A DNA stretch of 64,000 nucleotides from Brasenia schreberi (taxonomy: Eukaryota > Streptophyta > Magnoliopsida > Nymphaeales > Cabombaceae), in the NCBI GenBank assembly GCA_036023115.1, contig JAYKKT010000059.1, forward strand, positions 6,455,001-6,519,000. The letters run 5' to 3'. Positions 11,424 through 24,096 of the stretch are shown piece after piece; within the stretch, counting starts at the first letter, position 1, and each line of letters opens with the position of its first letter. The notes under the pieces are model-generated. The model saw only the letters and a list, made by a program, of their open reading frames with translations. It had not been told where the DNA came from and searched no databases. The translations under genes and the position numbers were made by a program.

Positions 11424-11478
<55 letters not shown>
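11424..11478. repeat. (CT)n(TA)n compound microsatellite
   Basis: About 11 CT units followed by about 17 TA units. Confidence 0.95.
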
Positions 11479-11482
<4 letters not shown>

Positions 11483-12244
11483 GCTTTTCAACGAAGTGTG
11501 CCATAAATATCAACATAACTAAAACTTGTAGGGATGTAAATCGGACATGCAGGTTTGATTTGGATCTTGGCAAACTGAGTCCAGCTTACTCAATAGCATC
11601 ATAACACGGAATTTGGATCAGACTTGAGTTTGGATTGGACTTTTTGTAGTTGGTAATTGTACTTGTTCTGAACCGGTCAGGTCCAATTCAGATCTTAGTA
11701 TGACAGGATGCAACTTAACCGCAGACTGCAACACTGGATTCAGATTCAGGACTGGGTTGAGATTGAATCCTTGTCCGTTCGTTAGTTTTCATTGAACATA
11801 ATAGTGATTGGTTCAAAACTCGTGTAATCTAGTTCTTCTGAATTAAGCCAACCCCACTTGGATTGGGGAAAGCTTGGTTTTGCTTGGTTTCAATCTAGTT
11901 CTGCTAAATACTGGAAATTATGTTTTGTTTTATTCTTAACTGATCATTTATGAAACTATTAGTATCTGTGCCAGAACCAACAAAAGCTCTACGTGAGGCC
12001 AAAAGAGCCATGCTGTCGTGAGTCTAGTTTTTGTCAAAATTTTAGACTCGTAATAAAGGGACACAATCTGCCCAAGCTCAATGTCCACAAGCCTAAACTG
12101 ATTCATACTGTGTTGGGAGTCGATTCTAAATTTTAGACTTGATTCTTACACAAAGTGACCCAGTTACACCCGTGGTCTCGAACTTCGACTTCTAAGAAGA
12201 TACCAATCACCCAAAACAACTCAAACCCATTTGGACAATAATTA

Positions 12245-12350
12245 AACTCATTTGGTACAATGGGAGACCGAAGCTAGATGCACACTCCGAGGATAGAACT
12301 CATGACCTTCAACCTTGTGAGGCAACCGCCTAACTAAGTGATCTTCGCAC
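12245..12350 (-). repeat. tRNA-derived SINE, minus orientation
   Basis: On the minus strand a box-A-like ACTTAGTTAGGCGGTTGCC and a box-B-like GGTCATGAGTTCTATCC are followed by a body ending AGCTTCGGTCTCCCATTGTA. This matches the other SINE copies in the window, but the A-rich tail is short or lost. Confidence 0.55.
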
Positions 12351-12457
12351 AAATGAATTGTTAGATCATGAATTTAGAGAGTCGTTCTCATATAGGAGGG
12401 AAAAAACTACGAAATAGTTCAAGAAATACAAAGCCCGAAGAGACGATCGTGCAATAC

Positions 12458-13261
12458 TCATTGAGGCCAATTACACATAATTTTTCCAGCGAACAAGCCA
12501 AAGATTATACCCAAACCCGCCCTATGTAAGCCGGTGGAATCAGAAAAGTGGGTTCTTCGTCCGTTGGAGTTCTCAGTAGGCAACAAACCACCACCCGCGG
12601 GCTCCGGGCCGGCAACGACCTGTACATCTTCTTGTTCTTGAACGCCATAATGAGTAGGGTCGAGTACGCAACCGATGCCATGAACGGCGATTTCACCGTC
12701 GTAATAGATCCCCGGGTCGGTGACGGTGCAATCATCCAGAGTGAAATTGAGTCTGGCATTGTTGGTCACGAGAATACTGACGTTCAGCAACATTGTTGGC
12801 AATCTAGCTCCCACCTTAAGACGAAGAAGATCGTGAAAGGAGAGTCGCTCGTTGGGGACGATATGGTACCTCAGAATCTGCGGCGAGTAATCTGTCTCGT
12901 AATTGGATAATCGTGACAGGCCTTCGTCGCTCGGCACGAACATTGTGGCTGTCGCAGGCAGAGCCGACCGGTCCAGGCCGTAGAGTAGGTTCGCGCAGCC
13001 GCCGTAGTCTCCGGTGCCGATCAGTGCGTCGATGAGATTTCTCAATTGGTTGGAGAAGTTGTTGGTCTGGGGTTCGAAATCAGGTGGTTCCGCTGCTAGC
13101 TCCGCGGCGTCTGCAGGGCATGTGATGGATGCGAGCATGCACAAGAATAAGAATATGAAGGTACGGAGAGATGATAAGCGCGGAGCCATTGATTTCTTGA
13201 GTTGTGCATAGGAAACCAAGAAGAAGAAAGCAATGGCGCTGAGGAAAGCAGGGGATGGCAT
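12458..13261 (-). CDS. Fasciclin-like (FAS1 domain) cell-surface protein, single exon
   Basis: An intronless gene with one FAS1 domain. The H1-like motif TMFVPSDEGLSRL and the H2-like motif ILRYHIVPNERLSF with its Tyr-His pair are visible, followed by LPTMLLNVSILVTNN and a domain end GEIAVHGIGCVL. N-glycosylation sequons (NFS, NVS, NFT) occur. Family members are secreted arabinogalactan-type proteins acting at the plasma membrane and wall. This one has few proline/alanine glycomodules, like the short FLA19-21 group. The C-terminus ends in a modest hydrophobic stretch, so GPI anchoring is possible but unclear. A TATATAA box at about 13,325-13,331 places transcription start near 13,295, which excludes an ATG at 13,312. 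The first ATG after it is 13,261, and a second in-frame ATG at 13,189 begins a classic signal peptide (MAPRLSSLRTF.. to CPADA). Either start could be used. Confidence 0.85.
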   Translation of the reverse strand: MPSPAFLSAIAFFFLVSYAQLKKSMAPRLSSLRTFIFLFLCMLASITCPADAAELAAEPPDFEPQTNNFSNQLRNLIDALIGTGDYGGCANLLYGLDRSALPATATMFVPSDEGLSRLSNYETDYSPQILRYHIVPNERLSFHDLLRLKVGARLPTMLLNVSILVTNNARLNFTLDDCTVTDPGIYYDGEIAVHGIGCVLDPTHYGVQEQEDVQVVAGPEPAGGGLLPTENSNGRRTHFSDSTGLHRAGLGIIFGLFAGKIMCNWPQ

Positions 13262-14834
13262 CGTTTTCTTGTGCGGGAAATTAAGCAACAAGGGAAAATG
13301 GACGCTGGTCATACCAGATCGGATTATATAACTGCCGTGTTGGTCATATTCGATCTCAACCGTATATATTTGCTCACCAAACTTGTTGGGACCTTTGTGG
13401 ACCCATTGTCACGGATCTCGTGTTAGATGTGCAGTTTCCAGAGCCAGATGTGCGGAGGGATTGGGATTTAACGTACTGTCCGTCATATGCAGTATGACCT
13501 AAAGTCTCACTATTGGCGAACTCCTTTTCTTTACCAAAGATCGATGGCGTTAAGTTCAAGAGAGATTAGCTTCTTACAGTATGACTTTGAAGCCAATCAA
13601 CAGCATCTCCCTCATATGTGCAAACACTAGAATCAACTAGTGCATGTTTCACCAGTCCACAGTCGGCCCATTACACAAACGCTGAAGAAGGATTTTAGGT
13701 ATGACTCTTTTGTTTTTGTCCATTGGCGAACTTCATTCGAAACAACATCCAGCAAAGGTCACAAGTTCGACAACCTAGTGCCGAACCTAGTTTGTTTATC
13801 AGAAAGAAGAAAAAACACTTTCCTACTTGGTGCAGAAAATGAAGATCGGTCAGCTGCATCATCATTTCCTGTAAATCATGGCAGCCATGGCAAATGAGCA
13901 GTCGCTAATGACAATGGCATGCCTCAAACAAGCTCGTAAGTCCAGCCTGCAAGTGCCCCGTTTTAGGCTCAAAGTCCATACTGGCTTGATCATCCTTTGG
14001 TTTGGCATAGGCTCAATAGGGTTCGGCTCGTACAGCTTGTTCAGATACAGTGACATACCAACCAGCCCTCAGATTACTTGATGATACGACCAATCCAAGG
14101 TAACCTCCATCCATACCCATAGTTACGGCACGGCCACAATAGATGATACAATCAAAGGCAAATGAAAAAGAGGCACTCTTAATACATTTAAAGTCTTCAG
14201 TCAAACATTGCCCCATGAATAAAGTTTGGGATCCTTGAATTTGCATGATTCTTCCATCAATAATGATCTAAAAACATCTTGATGTTGCATTTCAGATGTC
14301 ACTTTCAATATTGTTGAATTTGAGTGAAGGATAAGCAAAGTTTCCCTTCACCCACTTCACCAGGACTCACTGAAGAACAACACGAGCTTTGAACTCAACA
14401 TAACTCTAATGAATATTAGAGGGTATAAATTGGGATGGAGCTTTTGGGTCAGATAACTACATTCTTATTTTATAAAATAGCTTAACTTAAAGGTTTAGCG
14501 TTCACCTTAGAAGCAAATAGACTTGCAGCAACAACAAATTTCCATTTCACTTAAAAGTACTCGGTCATTGTTATCTAGTTGCTCCGAAAAGGCTTTCACT
14601 AAAAGTTAAATAACTCCTACAATCTTAACAAATGCAACAAAAAGCTATAGAGATAAAACTCAATTATCATCTGGGCTAGCGCCCCAGAAAAAACACTTTA
14701 AATAGCATCTACAGAAGTATATAGAAAACATAATAGCATCTAAGCAAACAGTGCACATCAAAATTGAATAGCCAAATCAATTGCAGTTCTCATTAAAAGA
14801 AACAAGAAGGACAACAACTCCAAGTTAAAAGTTC
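13262..14834. other. Spacer between FAS1 gene promoter and RPS15A 3' end
   Basis: Holds the FAS1 gene promoter (TATA box at about 13,325) on the left and the presumed 3' UTR of RPS15A on the right. I see no other exon or repeat with clear ends. Confidence 0.5.
13325..13331 (-). promoter_or_regulatory. TATA box of the FAS1 gene
   Basis: TTATATAATCC on the minus strand lies 64 bases upstream of the ATG at 13,261. It is the only good TATA element near the gene and helps rule out an initiation codon at 13,312. Confidence 0.5.
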
Positions 14835-15941
<1,107 letters not shown>

Positions 15942-15981
15942 CTGCGAGCTCCAACCTAAGAAATAAGAAGAGAAACGCGAT

Positions 15982-15989
15982 TAGGGTTT
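15982..15989 (-). promoter_or_regulatory. Telo-box (AAACCCTA) of RPS15A
   Basis: AAAAACCCTAAT on the minus strand lies at the presumed transcription start region of RPS15A. Telo-boxes, usually with TGGGCY site II elements, mark plant ribosomal protein promoters. A TGGGCT word occurs further upstream at 16,160-16,165. Confidence 0.6.
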
Positions 15990-16800
15990 TTGTTTCGGCT
16001 GTGGCCCTTTGGGTTCGGTGTAAAATCAATAATACCCTCCGCGATCTGTAACAATTGCACCACTGACACCAAGAGGTTTGTGGAAAGAGGAGGATATACG
16101 AAAAACTGCCTAACCTGTCATCTATTTGCAGAAAACCGTCAACCCAACGAAGAGTCGGTTGGGCTCGGATTGAATAAAGTGTTACCTGATCCAGTAATAG
16201 AATCATATTTGGATTCATCTTATCCCTCCTTCAAGTTCGGCATGTAGAATAGCACAAGTCGACTCCATCCACTACCTCTCCTCTGACACAACCTTTTCTA
16301 TTCCTATAGCACCGCTCATGAGGCACGGCTTCGCTATAATAGTGTGTTTACTCGCTCTTACATGATGGTGGCTTTCCCACCATGGGAGTGGTTCCTCGGC
16401 TGTAAATAGCAGTTGCTCTGCTTCTATAACACCGTGATCACAAAGCGTAATTGCCACGTGGGAGCCTTACAGTAGCAGTTCAGTGGTGGTGTTTACTTTT
16501 TCAAGCACAAAATGATATCAAGCTGGATGTGTTTGGTACGCACATGAAAGAAGGGATTAGCTACTATCAAGGTTGCACGTAGAAGAGTGAAAGCCAAGCT
16601 CATGAAGAAGAAGAAGAAGAAGATATCGGAGCTACGTGAATTCAGAAGTAACCATAGTCAAGCTTCGATATTTCGCAGAACTTCCGTCCTTGATCGGACT
16701 GGGTTGCTTTTCGGAGGACCATGATAGTTGGTTTTAGAAACTGAATCCTAAACTAGTGTTTGGTGTTGGATAGGATATTAGATGTATAGATCCATCAACA

Positions 16801-16930
16801 CCCTTTTTTTCTTTCTTTTTCTTTTTTTTTATGGGATCAGGTTTCTGAAGTGAAATTCATGTCCCACGATCAAACTCATAACCTTCAACTTGTGAGTTCA
16901 ACCCCTAGCCGGGTGAGCTATTGCTCATTC
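16801..16930 (-). repeat. tRNA-derived SINE, minus orientation
   Basis: On the minus strand AATAGCTCACCCGGCTAGGG resembles box A and GTTATGAGTTTGATCG resembles box B. The element ends in a long A-rich tail with interspersed G (seen on the plus strand as a T-rich run at 16,803-16,831). The body lacks the clear CCTCCCATT ending of other copies, so it may be a related subfamily. Confidence 0.5.
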
Positions 16931-18384
16931 TGTAAAAACCATGTTGAACGAGTTCAACTAGGAAATGTCATGGTCAAAACTCAAACTTCCAACCATAGAT
17001 CGATCCCATGGTTCGGCCCAAATTAACGTGCTTTGACTCATACTTTAATTTGGCTATGGGAAACATACGGCTGCAAATTGAGACAATAAACACGTCAACA
17101 GCCTGGTTTATACCTCACTTGTCGTTGCTTGATCCTGACTTGTCCCATTTGCTCATTTAAGATGAATCGACCTCCCAGCATCGCAAGCCGCAAGCAAGGT
17201 GAGGCAAACAAACCTGAATATTGAACAGGAAATTGTTGATGAGATTTTATTTGTTACATAAAACTGTTGAGCATGAGGACTACGCCCATCAAACATTGCG
17301 TTAATATGTAGATATACTCTGGTGCACGGAGCCAAGATGAGGCCGGCCTTTTCGCAGTACGCCTCACTGAGTTGGTTCCTTCACCAACTTGAAGCAATTG
17401 CACTTGACGCCTAATGAGCAGCTCATCTTGTTTGGATGATGTAGTTACTAGTAACCATAGCAACAAAAATAACAACCAAGACTTCTATGTCATAGAGCAT
17501 GTACATTGAATATCCGACAAATCTTTGCGCTGTCTGTCGGAATGCAGTCCTTTTTCATCTGAAGTTGGAACCAGCCTCAGCAGAGTTTAAATCAACTGCT
17601 ACACCAATGTCTGATAATCCAGCCTCAGTCACACTGTTTAATCTACCTTCGTAATTCCTTTCGAAGCTGAATCATAATCTCCTCAACATCAGGTATTTAA
17701 CTTCAGCAAGCAACTACAAGGGTCAATCTGTCTCTTCGAAAAGCCTCATATTTGCCCTTAAGTTCAATGCAATTATTCTTGAATGCCGCAAACCAAGCTC
17801 TCAGAGTATATTATAGCAATTTCAATCATTTTGTAGACAGTGATTCCTGAAATTGGTGGTTCAGTTGCAGAGGCGTGGAAAAAGGTAAGAAATGAATGGT
17901 GAACACTTCAAAGGAGGCAAAAGGTGGTCTTAGTGTTTGAAGGAAATGATAAAACATGAACCTGCTTTGTAAGAGCAAATGTCGATACAACACGGATAGA
18001 GCATAATGACAAATAAGAACGTATCTAGACGACCACATGCTGTAGAATGAGACGTTAGTCTTTTCTGGTTTGAGTTACGGTTACTGATTCATTCAAACAT
18101 CAAACTTTGTAAGGGTGCATAACTGGATAGATAGCTAAACCAAGTTGAGTCGCAAAAGCACCAAGAGACTAAAATCTAACAAAACACGCATTGCTAATGA
18201 CTGCAAGCCATGTTCACCATAAAAAAACTCTAGGCAATTGTGACACTTGAAAAAGAACCAATTCTTGCTCCCAACATACACATGATGTCCCTCAAACAAG
18301 TTGTGTTAGAGAGTTTTGCAGCCTTTCACTAAAAATATCATTTATATGAGCAACCCAAAATCTTTCTGTGGAAACGTTAAAAAA

Positions 18385-18423
18385 TAACAACAACAACAAC
18401 AATAATAATAATAATAATAATAA
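18385..18423. repeat. (CAA)n(TAA)n microsatellite
   Basis: Five CAA-type units followed by about eight TAA units. Confidence 0.9.
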
Positions 18424-20063
18424 GCAAGATCATGAATGGGTTGTAACAGCAGAGTACAGCATCGGGCTTCTGGCAGCAACCAATCCCGCCGTTTGCTCAG
18501 GTCGGTAATGGACTTCCATGCATGGGATGCGCTTGCTTCATTCACAGTAAACCTGCTTTAATTAAGCTCCTCCTTGAGTCGTCGTCGACCAGTTTGAAAG
18601 TTTTCTTCACAAGCTTTTGATCGAGAGCTGTTATCCTGTATATCTTAAAGATTCGGTCCACACAATCTGGAGTACCATTCTGGACAGAACTCTTCAGATT
18701 CTTCTCTACAAACGTGACAAAGCAGCAGATACGACCTCGTTACAGAATACAGATGGCAAGATACATTTATAAAGTATGCACAAATTTCCATTCATAAGCG
18801 CTTGTTTCTTACGCATATGCAGCTTCTGATCATCAATCCAAAACACAGATAATTGAGTTGCACCACAAGCCCGATGTATCATTCTTTCATCATTTGACCA
18901 ATTTCAGGTTTACGAACTAAATTGTTATGGGATCTGCCAAAAGAGATCCTTTTAAGCTGCATCAAGCTTGGAAGGTTATAGAAGAAACAACCGCTCTACC
19001 AGGTTGAGTTCCTTGAAATTCCAAGTTGTATACTTTTAATTTCTCAATTCTTCAAAATGACCTAAATTGTTTCCAATACAAAAACAGAGTATTGGTGATG
19101 GCCAGGTTTAAGTCCCTAAATGTAAACTATAATTTACAGGCGTTGTTTCAATATCGCCAATAGATACCCTATCAAAAAACATTTCTATTCAAAACCAGAT
19201 GACTCAACAGCTGACTATAACATTGAATAAGTTATTGGGTGGTTAAATAACGTACAATCTCCATACTAACCAATAGTTCAAACTTACTAGAAATTACCCG
19301 GCAGCACAACTTATATGCCTTATGGCATTCAAGCATACATTATAGTGGAACATATAGAACTGTCTTGCACAACTAATATCAGTAGATATCAATGAACCAA
19401 CACTCTCATATCAGTCAGCAATAACATATATATCACTACGAAGGACTCTTGAACCCCGACGATATGAACCCGTAATCATATTAAGCAAATATTGTGCCAA
19501 CAACCAGTATACAGGACATATTCAACCATTTGAAGCATTAAACCTGTCCCAACAATAACATATATAGTACTATGCCAACCACTCCAAACCTGTAATCCTG
19601 TAACCATATTTAATATGTACCTATAAATAAAATTCAAGCAAATGTTATACGATGATCATCTAGAAAATCTGCTCCTGCCAAAATATGGTCCTTGCATATT
19701 CTCCATAGACAACAACATGTAAATTATACAAATAAGTTCTGTTTTGTAAACAAATAATAGCATAAGTTGTCATTTTTGTCATCAATATTAACAAACGAAA
19801 ACTAAAAGGAAAATAATAGTACTTGTCATTTGTGTCATCCTCATTAACAAACCATAATAACAAAAAAGAAGTGTGCTTGTGACTTTCAAGTTCACCAAGT
19901 TCACGACAATAACATACATGCCAGTACCCAAAAGAAAAAGTATGACAAACTCCTAAGAAAACATCTGCAACCTAGCATCTCTTCTCTGTATTAAGATGAC
20001 AAGTCTTCCAAGAGTCACATATCTTCTTGTGGTCCTTGGACAAAAACAAATACAGCATCTTAG

Positions 20064-21464
20064 TCAAGAATGTATAACAAACACAGTAAACAAGTACAAC
20101 GGTGAAAAAACATTCACTAACATAAGATACTTACTATTTGGATAGTTCTCCCATAACATGTTTGTTAATGAATCTCTTAGTGGCTTATGAGTGCCACGTT
20201 CTGTACGCAATTGATGATTGAGAATGGAATTAGGTTGACTTACATCGTACCTTCCACCATGACTACTCTCCACATCTTCTTCGAAATGTACAACATTTTG
20301 TTCATGTGTTAGGATGAAGTTATGTAAAGCACATGCAGCTAATACAATCTGTACTTGTACATGATATGGATAAGGAAATTGGTTTTTTAATATAGGAAAT
20401 CGTGCCTTCAATATGCCAAATACACGTCCAACTGTAATGCACAGCGAAGAGTGCCTATGATTGAATAACTCCTGTTTTGTGCCAATTGGATTTGCACCTT
20501 CTGCATTAAACTCTGATAAATGGTATCTATGCTTCAGATGTGGAGTCAATAATCCAGTTATCAATGGGTAACCTCTACCAGCAAGGTAGTATTTCCCTAT
20601 GTAAGATAAATTAAGAACATTAATCTGCATCATAAAAGAGATAAGAGCTACACATGGTTTGATTGCATTACCTTGGGGTACAACAAATGGATGGATTTTA
20701 TCATCAAGTGCACTTTGAAGAACTTGTGAATCAGATGCACTTCCTTCCCACCCCGCATAGACATAATGAAAGCGCATGTCAAAGCCAACAACACCCAATA
20801 CATTTTGTGTTACTGCATCCTTTCGGTTGATATAACGGAATTGTTCACCGTTCGGTACATAAGCGGGAATATGTGTGCTACCAACAGCTCCCAAGCAATC
20901 CTAAAGGATCATATTTAAGAAATTAATATGAAATACATTTCTTGATGTGCTATTTAAAACAAATATCATAAACAATACCTTGAAATAAGGGAAGAACCTA
21001 GGGTCATTAGCAATCTCGGAAGGTGTCTCCTCATCTAGACGATTCACATATTCTTTGCCGAGTTTGCATATACAAGCCAATACTTTATTAAAATACTTAC
21101 TTATTGTTTGACCTGATCGATGAAACACATCTTGTGTGTTCCGGTTAGATGCTCGCTGCCCTAATGTCCACAAAAACATAGATACTTGTTCCTCCACAGA
21201 TACCTCTCGTGCATCATGCAACAAATCGCGATCACGTAGGATGTCACATAATAATCTAATTGTCAGTGGTTGCATGCGCAAGAATTGACGACAATATCGT
21301 TGATCTCGATAACAATTGCTCAAGAAATCAACACCTCCACGAATGGAATTATACTCAATAGAATAAGATTGACGATATGCATGTCGAAATAAATAGAACC
21401 AAACCCAAAAGCACATCATCATTACACAATCTTCTGGTGTCATTGCAGATTCTCCTTCATCCAT
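20064..21464 (-). CDS. PIF/Harbinger-type transposase (HARBI1-like nuclease), multi-exon
   Basis: Exons on the minus strand are 21464-20979, 20900-20672 and 20596 down to about 20,064-20,135. Introns are short and GT..AG, with matching phases. A strong donor (GTAAGTAT) near 20,134 suggests a short fourth exon. The N-terminal part (MDEGESAMTPEDCV.. to YFNKVLACI) resembles the helix-turn-helix region found before the DDE_4 nuclease. The nuclease part shows NRKDAVTQNVLGVVGFDMRF, AGWEGSASDSQVL, KYYLAGRGYPL, FNHRHSSL and ALHNFI. In the family the first catalytic Asp lies in a GAIDGTHI motif. Here it reads GAVGSTHI, so that Asp is missing, while the second Asp (ASDSQ) and the Glu (KQELFNHRHSS) are present. 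The reading frame is otherwise intact. I found no terminal inverted repeats and no Myb-like partner ORF nearby. Confidence 0.85.
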
Positions 21465-23957
21465 TTTATCTTTCAATCAACTGTACACATGAAAAATGTA
21501 TATATAATTGGCATATGCTTCTAATAAATAATAAGACTCAACATGTAATAAAATCAATACTACAAACACATGTAATATAAACAAATACATACATGACTGA
21601 AAATAAAAATGTAAAAAATGAGACAAATAATGGTAATAAGTTCAACATTCCAATCCAATAAATAATAACATCACATGAATTTAAACAAGTATATAACAAT
21701 TGTATTAGTGGACAGCACAGAGTTTACGAGACAGACAATGAAATATTTAGCTAGATTTTCCATCAAATTTTTCTAATGCACCATTGACCTTATCTTTACC
21801 GAGCACTCCAAAGTCAGAACAGAACACATTCTAGTTGTGCACATTTTCCTCTTACCAAACCAAATAGTTCTCGCTATTTGCACTGCCTTTTCACTTCACT
21901 ACCTTTTTTGTTTGCAATCATAATGTCTAAGGACATAAAGAATATATGTGAAAGATCTCGCAGAAAGTAACTAAAAAATTGCATTTGAACTATATATTTT
22001 ATTTAATCAAGTGGCTAATACAAATTGATAACATTAAGTTCCGGTTTGGACAAAACATTACTTTGTAAAAATTTGTCTCACGTCATAAACAAAACCAAAG
22101 AAGAAAATAGTTGAAACCTAAACTTGGGTGTGTTAAGGATTGGGTAACAACTAACAGTCTCACAAACCAACACCATTCAAGAGCGTCCGACCAATAGGAT
22201 GGACAATTGAACAGAAAACAAATACCAAAGATCGATCTCTCAAACCAATAATTTGATAAATCAAAAACAAAAGTAAAACATTGTCCATTAGTTACAGGAA
22301 CAGGCTGTCTCGATTAAGTACAGAGAACATGAATAGTCAATTAGGTTAACCAAAAAGACAATAAAGCAAACAATTTACTCAGATACAGAGGGCACACATT
22401 ATTGATTAGGTAAGCAGACCACATATGAAAATGGGATTCCAGCAGCAAAGCCAGCTTGGCAGGCAGGGAGACACATTGGGATTCTAGTAGGTAGGGTACC
22501 ATATGGTGAGCTATAGAAGGTTGCACTTTGTGTTTGTTGATGGTTGTAAAAGGGGAGGCGTCAGATGGTTAAATGGATAAACAAGATGATGGTGGTGGTA
22601 CTGTGGAGGGGCAGGAAGGACTGCAAGTGTCTTGGAGGCTTCCGATGACTCAAGTGACTGAAGAGAGAATAGAAAGTCATCAATGTTTGCTTTTATTCAT
22701 TGGTCTTTGCCATACTAAAGTGAGAAAATGTGACTTGGCCTTAGAGTGTCCCTCATGAGTATCATTTATGGTACAACAACAACAACTAAGCCTTTTCCCA
22801 TACTAGATGGGGTCGGCTACATGGATTCTTTGTTTCCACATAGACTAATGCTCATAATTTGTAGAATCCATGATAGATAAGTCTGACAAAATTTTCCGCT
22901 AGCTATTGGAAGCCTAACGCAACACTCTTCCTTTATTTGGGCTTGGGACCGGCCATGCCAGGGTGATTCATGAGTATCATTTACAGTAATAGCCATAAAT
23001 TCTTAAGAATGTTAGGATATAGACAGACCCTATTAAATCCCACAAGAAACATAAGCATTCTCCCCAAAGAACCAAAAAGGAACCTTTTTGGCTTAGATGA
23101 GCTATAATGACTAGTCCTTACAAACTATGTCAGTTTGTTGACTTGTTCAGTTTTACTTGAGGTTTGCATATTGTAAGCAGAAAGATGAAATCGTAAGTTC
23201 TTTACTCAACAAGGATGGATTATTTAGATTATTGGCAATACATGTGTTGCAAGATGCTAATGTCTAAACAGGGGACACGTCAAGTTGTTGAAAAAATCTA
23301 TTCAGGTATAGAGGGCATGAATAACTTACACGAAAAGCAATAAATGCAAAAGCTGCTATTAGAATCCACACAGATTCAATCTTTTTCAATCATGCACCTT
23401 CATGAATATCCAAGCTTGAGTCACCATCTCTAAAATCACATATGCTATATCAACAGTATCCATTCGGAGATGATTACATGCAGAAAGGAGCAACACTTAC
23501 TGATTTATATGCTTACCCTGCTATCTTGATTGAGGCGAGGCCATTAAACGACAACTCTTGGGGTCCTTTAGCATTTTTATGATATATTATATACATAGCC
23601 TGCTATTCTGATAGTAACTCTTCATAATTACTTATTGCATGTTCAAAGTAGCATTGGATTTGGAAAAGATGAATACTTGCAGGAAGGGACAGATTTTGCT
23701 GAAGTGGAACATGAAAAATAATACCAATGTAAGGAAGAAAATACGCTCTCAATATAACAAAAGGGATGCAACATAAGCTATCCTGCTATAAAAAACCTTT
23801 CGACACAACTCGGCACTAATGCACTCCCTGATATTACAAAACAAAGAGCAAGCTCGAACAAGAAGAACAATAAATATATAAAAGTTGACATCTAATTCTG
23901 AAAAAACAAATAAGGGAGAGGGAGAAGATGAAGACAAAGAAGAGGAAGAAGGAGGCA
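21465..23957. other. Spacer between Harbinger transposase and hAT element
   Basis: Contains the 199-bp non-LTR insertion listed separately. Otherwise AT-rich, with no recognised exon. The Harbinger element's right terminal repeat should lie here if the element is complete, but I could not find it. Confidence 0.45.
22769..22967 (-). mobile_element. Complete 199-bp SINE-like insertion with RTE-LINE tail and 16-bp TSD
   Basis: The insertion is bracketed by a perfect 16-bp duplication, TCATGAGTATCATTTA (22,753-22,768 and 22,968-22,983). In minus-strand orientation it starts ATCACCCTGGCATGGCCGGT. It ends with ACAAAGAATCCATGTAGCCG.., GTATGGGAAAAGGCTTAG and a (TTG)n tail. The last ~65 bases match the 3' end of the RTE LINEs in this window. 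The first ~130 bases do not match the LINEs but match the shorter copy at 4,296-4,440. It has no coding capacity, so it must have been mobilised in trans, most simply by the RTE LINE. Confidence 0.85.
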
Positions 23958-24066
23958 GTATAGACCAGTGTTGTCCGTATTGCACGTATCGTGGGCCACC
24001 ACGATACGATACGGGGCCCCGTATCACAGGTGCGGGAGTATCGCATCCTATCGCACGATACGCCCT

Positions 24067-24087
24067 GGGACCCTTATAAAGGGTCCC
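24067..24087. promoter_or_regulatory. Perfect palindrome holding the hAT TATA box
   Basis: GGGACCCTT and AAGGGTCCC are perfect 9-base arms around ATA, so the TTATAAAG core sits at the centre of a palindrome. It lies about 100 bases inside the left end of the hAT element. It is probably the transposase promoter, with transcription expected to start near 24,105. Confidence 0.6.
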
Positions 24088-24096
24088 GGCCCGAGA

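Larger units (their letters stand above)
9100..12240. other. Gene-free AT-rich DNA with microsatellites
   Basis: No exon chain is recognisable. Contents include CT/TA compound microsatellites at 10,188-10,241 and 11,424-11,478. A 60-bp-offset duplication of GCTTGCTTC.TA.GCTTTGATATATG occurs at 11,149 and 11,209, and an inverted repeat lies at 11,290-11,380. The remainder shows no structure I can name. Confidence 0.55.
16170..20063. other. Spacer with unassigned possible exons
   Basis: No gene is recognised. On the minus strand two open stretches with good splice borders could be exons of an unknown gene. One runs about 18,710-18,553, encoding ..[20 protein letters not shown].. and ending at CAG/GTTTAC. 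The other is around 17,807-17,710, encoding ..AWFAAFKNNCIELKGKYEAF... They are in compatible phase, but I cannot name a family or find the rest of a gene. An (AAC/AAT)n microsatellite lies at 18,385-18,423. Confidence 0.4.

Noticed and set aside
17401..17530. Minus-strand stretch reading ..GYSMYMLYDIEVLVVIFVAM.. as a membrane protein exon
   Set aside because: Hydrophobic and stop-free for about 40 codons, but no matching family, upstream exon or conserved motif; could be chance in T-rich DNA.
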